A stretch of DNA of 8,331 nt, taken from assembly GCA_016777645.1 (NCBI GenBank), contig JADHRC010000067.1, positions 1 to 8,331 of the forward strand, written 5' to 3'. Position numbers and translations under genes: made by a program. Below the pieces are notes generated by a model. The model saw nothing but the letters and a program-made list of their open reading frames with translations. It did not search any database and was not told where the DNA came from. Below, one piece after another: positions 6,951-8,331 of the stretch. Numbering within the stretch: the stretch's first letter is position 1; every line of letters starts with the position of its first letter. The stretch is from Alphaproteobacteria bacterium (GTDB lineage Bacteria > Pseudomonadota > Alphaproteobacteria > Puniceispirillales > Marisalimonadaceae).

Positions 6951-7394
6951 TTGAAGAAAAAACCCTCTCATAGAAGTGAATATAATTATTTCTGTCAATT
7001 GAGCACTAGGTGGAATGATAATGATATTTATGGCCATATGAATAATATTATTTATTATGCTTTATTTGATACAGCAGTTAATAAATGGCTAATTAAAAAT
7101 AATTTGATTGATATTAAAAATGGTGAAAATATTGGATTAATTGTGCAATCTGGTTGTAACTTTTTTTCTTCTTTTGAATACCCCGAAGACGTCACGGCCG
7201 GGATTAGAGTAACAAAGATTGGTAATAGCTCAGTAAAATATGAAGTAGGTCTATTCAAGGAAAAGGAGAACTCATCATCTGCAGATGGTTTTTTTATTCA
7301 TGTATATGTAGAAAGAATGACCAATAAACCAATACAGTTAGACTATAACTTTAAAAAGACACTAGATACAATATTTGTTGAAACAAAAGTTTAG
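6951..7394 (+). CDS. Acyl-CoA thioesterase, 4HBT hotdog fold (YbgC/FadM-like), TTG start
   Basis: The 147-residue protein has the 4-hydroxybenzoyl-CoA thioesterase-like signature TRWNDNDIYGHMNNIIYY (19-36), with the active-site D25 and the GHMNN loop; later SGCNFFSSFEYPED (67-80) and GFFIHVYVERMTNKPIQL (113-130) follow the usual hotdog strand order. Length and one-domain form are standard. Such enzymes hydrolyse short- to long-chain or aromatic acyl-CoA thioesters in the cytoplasm as tetramers or dimers; the substrate here is unknown. The TTG start is one base after the aminotransferase TAA, so the two genes are almost certainly cotranscribed and probably coupled. An in-frame TAA ten codons upstream and the lack of an early ATG exclude other canonical starts. 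Its TAG overlaps the stop of the convergent cyclophilin-like gene. Confidence 0.88.
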   Translation: MKKKPSHRSEYNYFCQLSTRWNDNDIYGHMNNIIYYALFDTAVNKWLIKNNLIDIKNGENIGLIVQSGCNFFSSFEYPEDVTAGIRVTKIGNSSVKYEVGLFKEKENSSSADGFFIHVYVERMTNKPIQLDYNFKKTLDTIFVETKV

Positions 7395-7762
7395 AGTTTT
7401 TGAACTATCACAATTTCACCCTGATTAATTTCCTCAATATATTCTTTTTTAAAATCGCTATCTGCCCAGATATTCGCAGGCGAAATTAATCTTATCTCAT
7501 TGGCTTGAGATACTGGTGTTTTGCCATATCCAATAGCAATAGCTGATCCAGCTGCCCAAAAAGCTATTTCACCATATTCAATAACTGACCTAGCATCTTC
7601 CTCTAGATCAATATTTAAAGGAGTATCAAAATATATTTCTTCTCCCCATCTTTGAACTTTGGATTGAAATGGTAGAGCATTAAAAATTAAATTGGCGGTT
7701 TTAGTATCTCTTAATTTTAATTTAAGTTCTTTTTTTTCAAATTTTAAAATTATTTCTTTCAT
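7391..7762 (-). CDS. Cyclophilin-like fold protein (TM1367/DUF369 type)
   Basis: This 123-residue protein matches the small cyclophilin-like beta-barrel family typified by Thermotoga TM1367 (DUF369, now named cyclophilin-like). The central signature is RWGEEIYFDTPLNI (38-51), followed by VIEYGEIAFWAAG and IGYGKTPVS, then SPANIWA and a C-terminal EEINQGEIVIVQ strand. TM1367 has the same order, WGEEIYFSTPVNV, then GDVGYWPPG, then FFGKTPMS. The fold resembles cyclophilin, but peptidyl-prolyl isomerase activity has not been shown for this family as far as I know, so no enzyme name is given. It is probably cytoplasmic, with no signal peptide or membrane segment. It is a single minus-strand gene convergent with the thioesterase, with 4 bp shared, and divergent from tRNA-Val. 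The ATG at 7760-7762 agrees with the usual family length. Confidence 0.85.
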   Translation of the reverse strand: MKEIILKFEKKELKLKLRDTKTANLIFNALPFQSKVQRWGEEIYFDTPLNIDLEEDARSVIEYGEIAFWAAGSAIAIGYGKTPVSQANEIRLISPANIWADSDFKKEYIEEINQGEIVIVQKL

Positions 7763-7807
7763 TACTATTTAGCTTTACTTTTTAAATTATATTATTATTT
7801 GTATGTA

Positions 7808-7831
7808 TAACATATTCCTTTGGTTATGTTA
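7808..7831. promoter_or_regulatory. 7-bp inverted repeat abutting the 5' end of tRNA-Val
   Basis: TAACATA (7808-7814) and TATGTTA (7825-7831) form a perfect inverted repeat with a 10-nt spacer, ending 2 nt before the mature tRNA. TATAAC at 7806-7811 overlaps the left arm and could be a -10 box for the tRNA, although no matching -35 is clear. The repeat could be an operator, a hairpin in the pre-tRNA leader, or chance. Confidence 0.3.
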
Positions 7832-7833
7832 AA

Positions 7834-7908
7834 GGGACTATAGCTCAGCGGGAGAGCACTTCGTTGACATCGAAGGGGTCACTGGTTCAATCCCAGTTAG
7901 TCCCACCA
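7834..7908 (+). tRNA. tRNA-Val (anticodon GAC), CCA encoded
   Basis: A full cloverleaf folds by hand. The acceptor stem is GGGACTA (7834-7840) with TAGTCCC (7898-7904). The D stem is GCTC/GAGC (7843-7846/7854-7857). The anticodon stem is CTTCG/CGAAG (7859-7863/7871-7875) around loop TTGACAT, with anticodon GAC at 7866-7868. The variable loop is GGGTC, and the T stem is ACTGG/CCAGT (7881-7885/7893-7897) around TTCAATC. Discriminator A7905 and an encoded CCA (7906-7908) follow. GAC reads GUC and GUU valine codons. All stems are perfectly paired, so it should be functional. No intron or adjoining tRNA gene is seen, and no direct repeat of its 3' end that would suggest an integration site. Confidence 0.97.
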
Positions 7909-8010
7909 TATTTTTCAATAACTTAGTAATATTTTATTATGTAAATTTTTTGAAACAATTTCTAATTGATAGATTATGTCTATGAAAATACGAAAGATTT
8001 TTAAAAATAA

Positions 8011-8331
8011 ATGATTAAATTTTTTTTTATTATTTTAATTTTTGTTTCTAATCAAGTTTTTGCATCTCTTAAGGGGGAGACTCTAATTTGTGATAAAGAT
8101 AAAATAGGTTATAACTTTTTATCTAAGAATATTGTGAATGTTTTAGGTATAAATTTAAATAAATCAAAAACATTTTCAGTTAAACACTTTTATCAACTTA
8201 CCGAGAATGTAATTTTCATTATAGAACAATCTGATTTAATAGACCAAGAAGAAAGTTTAACTCTAAGACCTATTGGTTGGATTTTTAGAAGAAACTTAGA
8301 TTATGTGTCTTTAGATTATGTTAATGGTGAT
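8011..8331 (+). CDS. Exported protein of unknown function, N-terminal part (runs off right edge)
   Basis: An ATG at 8011, immediately preceded by an in-frame TAA (8008-8010), opens a frame that continues for 107 codons to the window end without a stop. It starts MIKFFFIILIFVSNQVFAS, a classic Sec signal peptide: Lys, a hydrophobic core rich in Phe and Ile, and a VFA cleavage site, probably between A18 and S19. The mature part begins SLKGETLICDKDKIGYNFLS and contains one cysteine (C27), an acidic SDLIDQEESLTLRP stretch and a WIFRRNLDYVSLDY segment. It would be periplasmic or secreted. I do not recognise a named family. Codon use matches its neighbours. It lies 102 bp after tRNA-Val on the same strand. 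No strong Shine-Dalgarno sequence precedes the start. The downstream half is not visible. Confidence 0.75.
   Translation, partial: MIKFFFIILIFVSNQVFASLKGETLICDKDKIGYNFLSKNIVNVLGINLNKSKTFSVKHFYQLTENVIFIIEQSDLIDQEESLTLRPIGWIFRRNLDYVSLDYVNGD

Noticed and set aside
7055..7258. Minus-strand open frame of 67 codons inside the thioesterase
   Set aside because: It is antisense to the conserved hotdog protein, with no independent support.
7834..7908. tRNA-Val as an integration (att) site for a mobile element
   Set aside because: There is no integrase and no direct repeat of the tRNA 3' end, and the flanking genes are not recognisably mobile.
7926..7950. Possible terminator after tRNA-Val (TAATA-TTT-TATTA followed by a T-run)
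   Set aside because: The stem is only five A/T pairs with a 3-nt loop, too weak to call an intrinsic terminator.
7976..8014. 12-codon mini-ORF (MSMKIRKIFKNK) whose TGA overlaps the exported protein's ATG
   Set aside because: The ATGA overlap resembles a coupled leader peptide, but it lacks a clear ribosome site and frames this short are common by chance. Conservation in relatives would be needed to revive it.

Overview
The window looks like a chromosomal segment from a streamlined, AT-rich marine bacterium. Base composition is strongly A+T-biased by eye, AAA/ATT/TTA codons dominate, most gene gaps are 1-30 bp, and two genes appear to start with TTG. The tRNA-Val(GAC), the UPF0260 protein and the DUF1365/flavoprotein/Cfa cluster fit Alphaproteobacteria, with SAR11-like or another low-GC lineage the best guess. 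That assignment is inference. I see no phage, IS, CRISPR or integron signal, and no gene with clearly foreign composition.

Layout. Positions 1-2924 (minus strand) hold a tight five-gene run, in transcription order: a UPF0260 (YcgN-type) cysteine-cluster protein, a 58-residue one-helix membrane protein, an FAD-dependent amine-oxidase-type flavoprotein, a DUF1365 protein, and the first 49 codons of a cyclopropane-fatty-acid-synthase (Cfa) family methyltransferase that runs off the left edge. Flavoprotein, DUF1365 and Cfa form a recurrent proteobacterial module tied to modification of unsaturated phospholipid acyl chains. In Rhodobacter it is linked to the singlet-oxygen response and furan fatty acids. 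Divergent from this run is mnmC (2993-4804, plus), the two-domain enzyme that finishes mnm5U34 in tRNA.

Positions 4809-5636 (minus) encode an N-formylglutamate amidohydrolase-family protein, ending 4 bp from mnmC. Divergent from it is a two-gene plus-strand unit: an aspartate/aromatic aminotransferase (5732-6949) and a hotdog-fold acyl-CoA thioesterase starting at TTG 6951, one base after the aminotransferase stop. A minus-strand cyclophilin-like-fold protein (7391-7762) overlaps the thioesterase tail to tail by 4 bp. Next come a complete tRNA-Val(GAC) with encoded CCA (7834-7908) and the start of an unrecognised exported protein (8011 to the right edge).

The most interesting part is the left operon: a lipid-modification module co-directional with a cysteine-cluster protein and a tiny two-cysteine membrane protein that simple ORF cut-offs would miss. 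The rest is ordinary housekeeping and amino-acid metabolism packed at very high density, with convergent genes leaving no room for conventional terminators. No intergenic stretch exceeds 300 bases.
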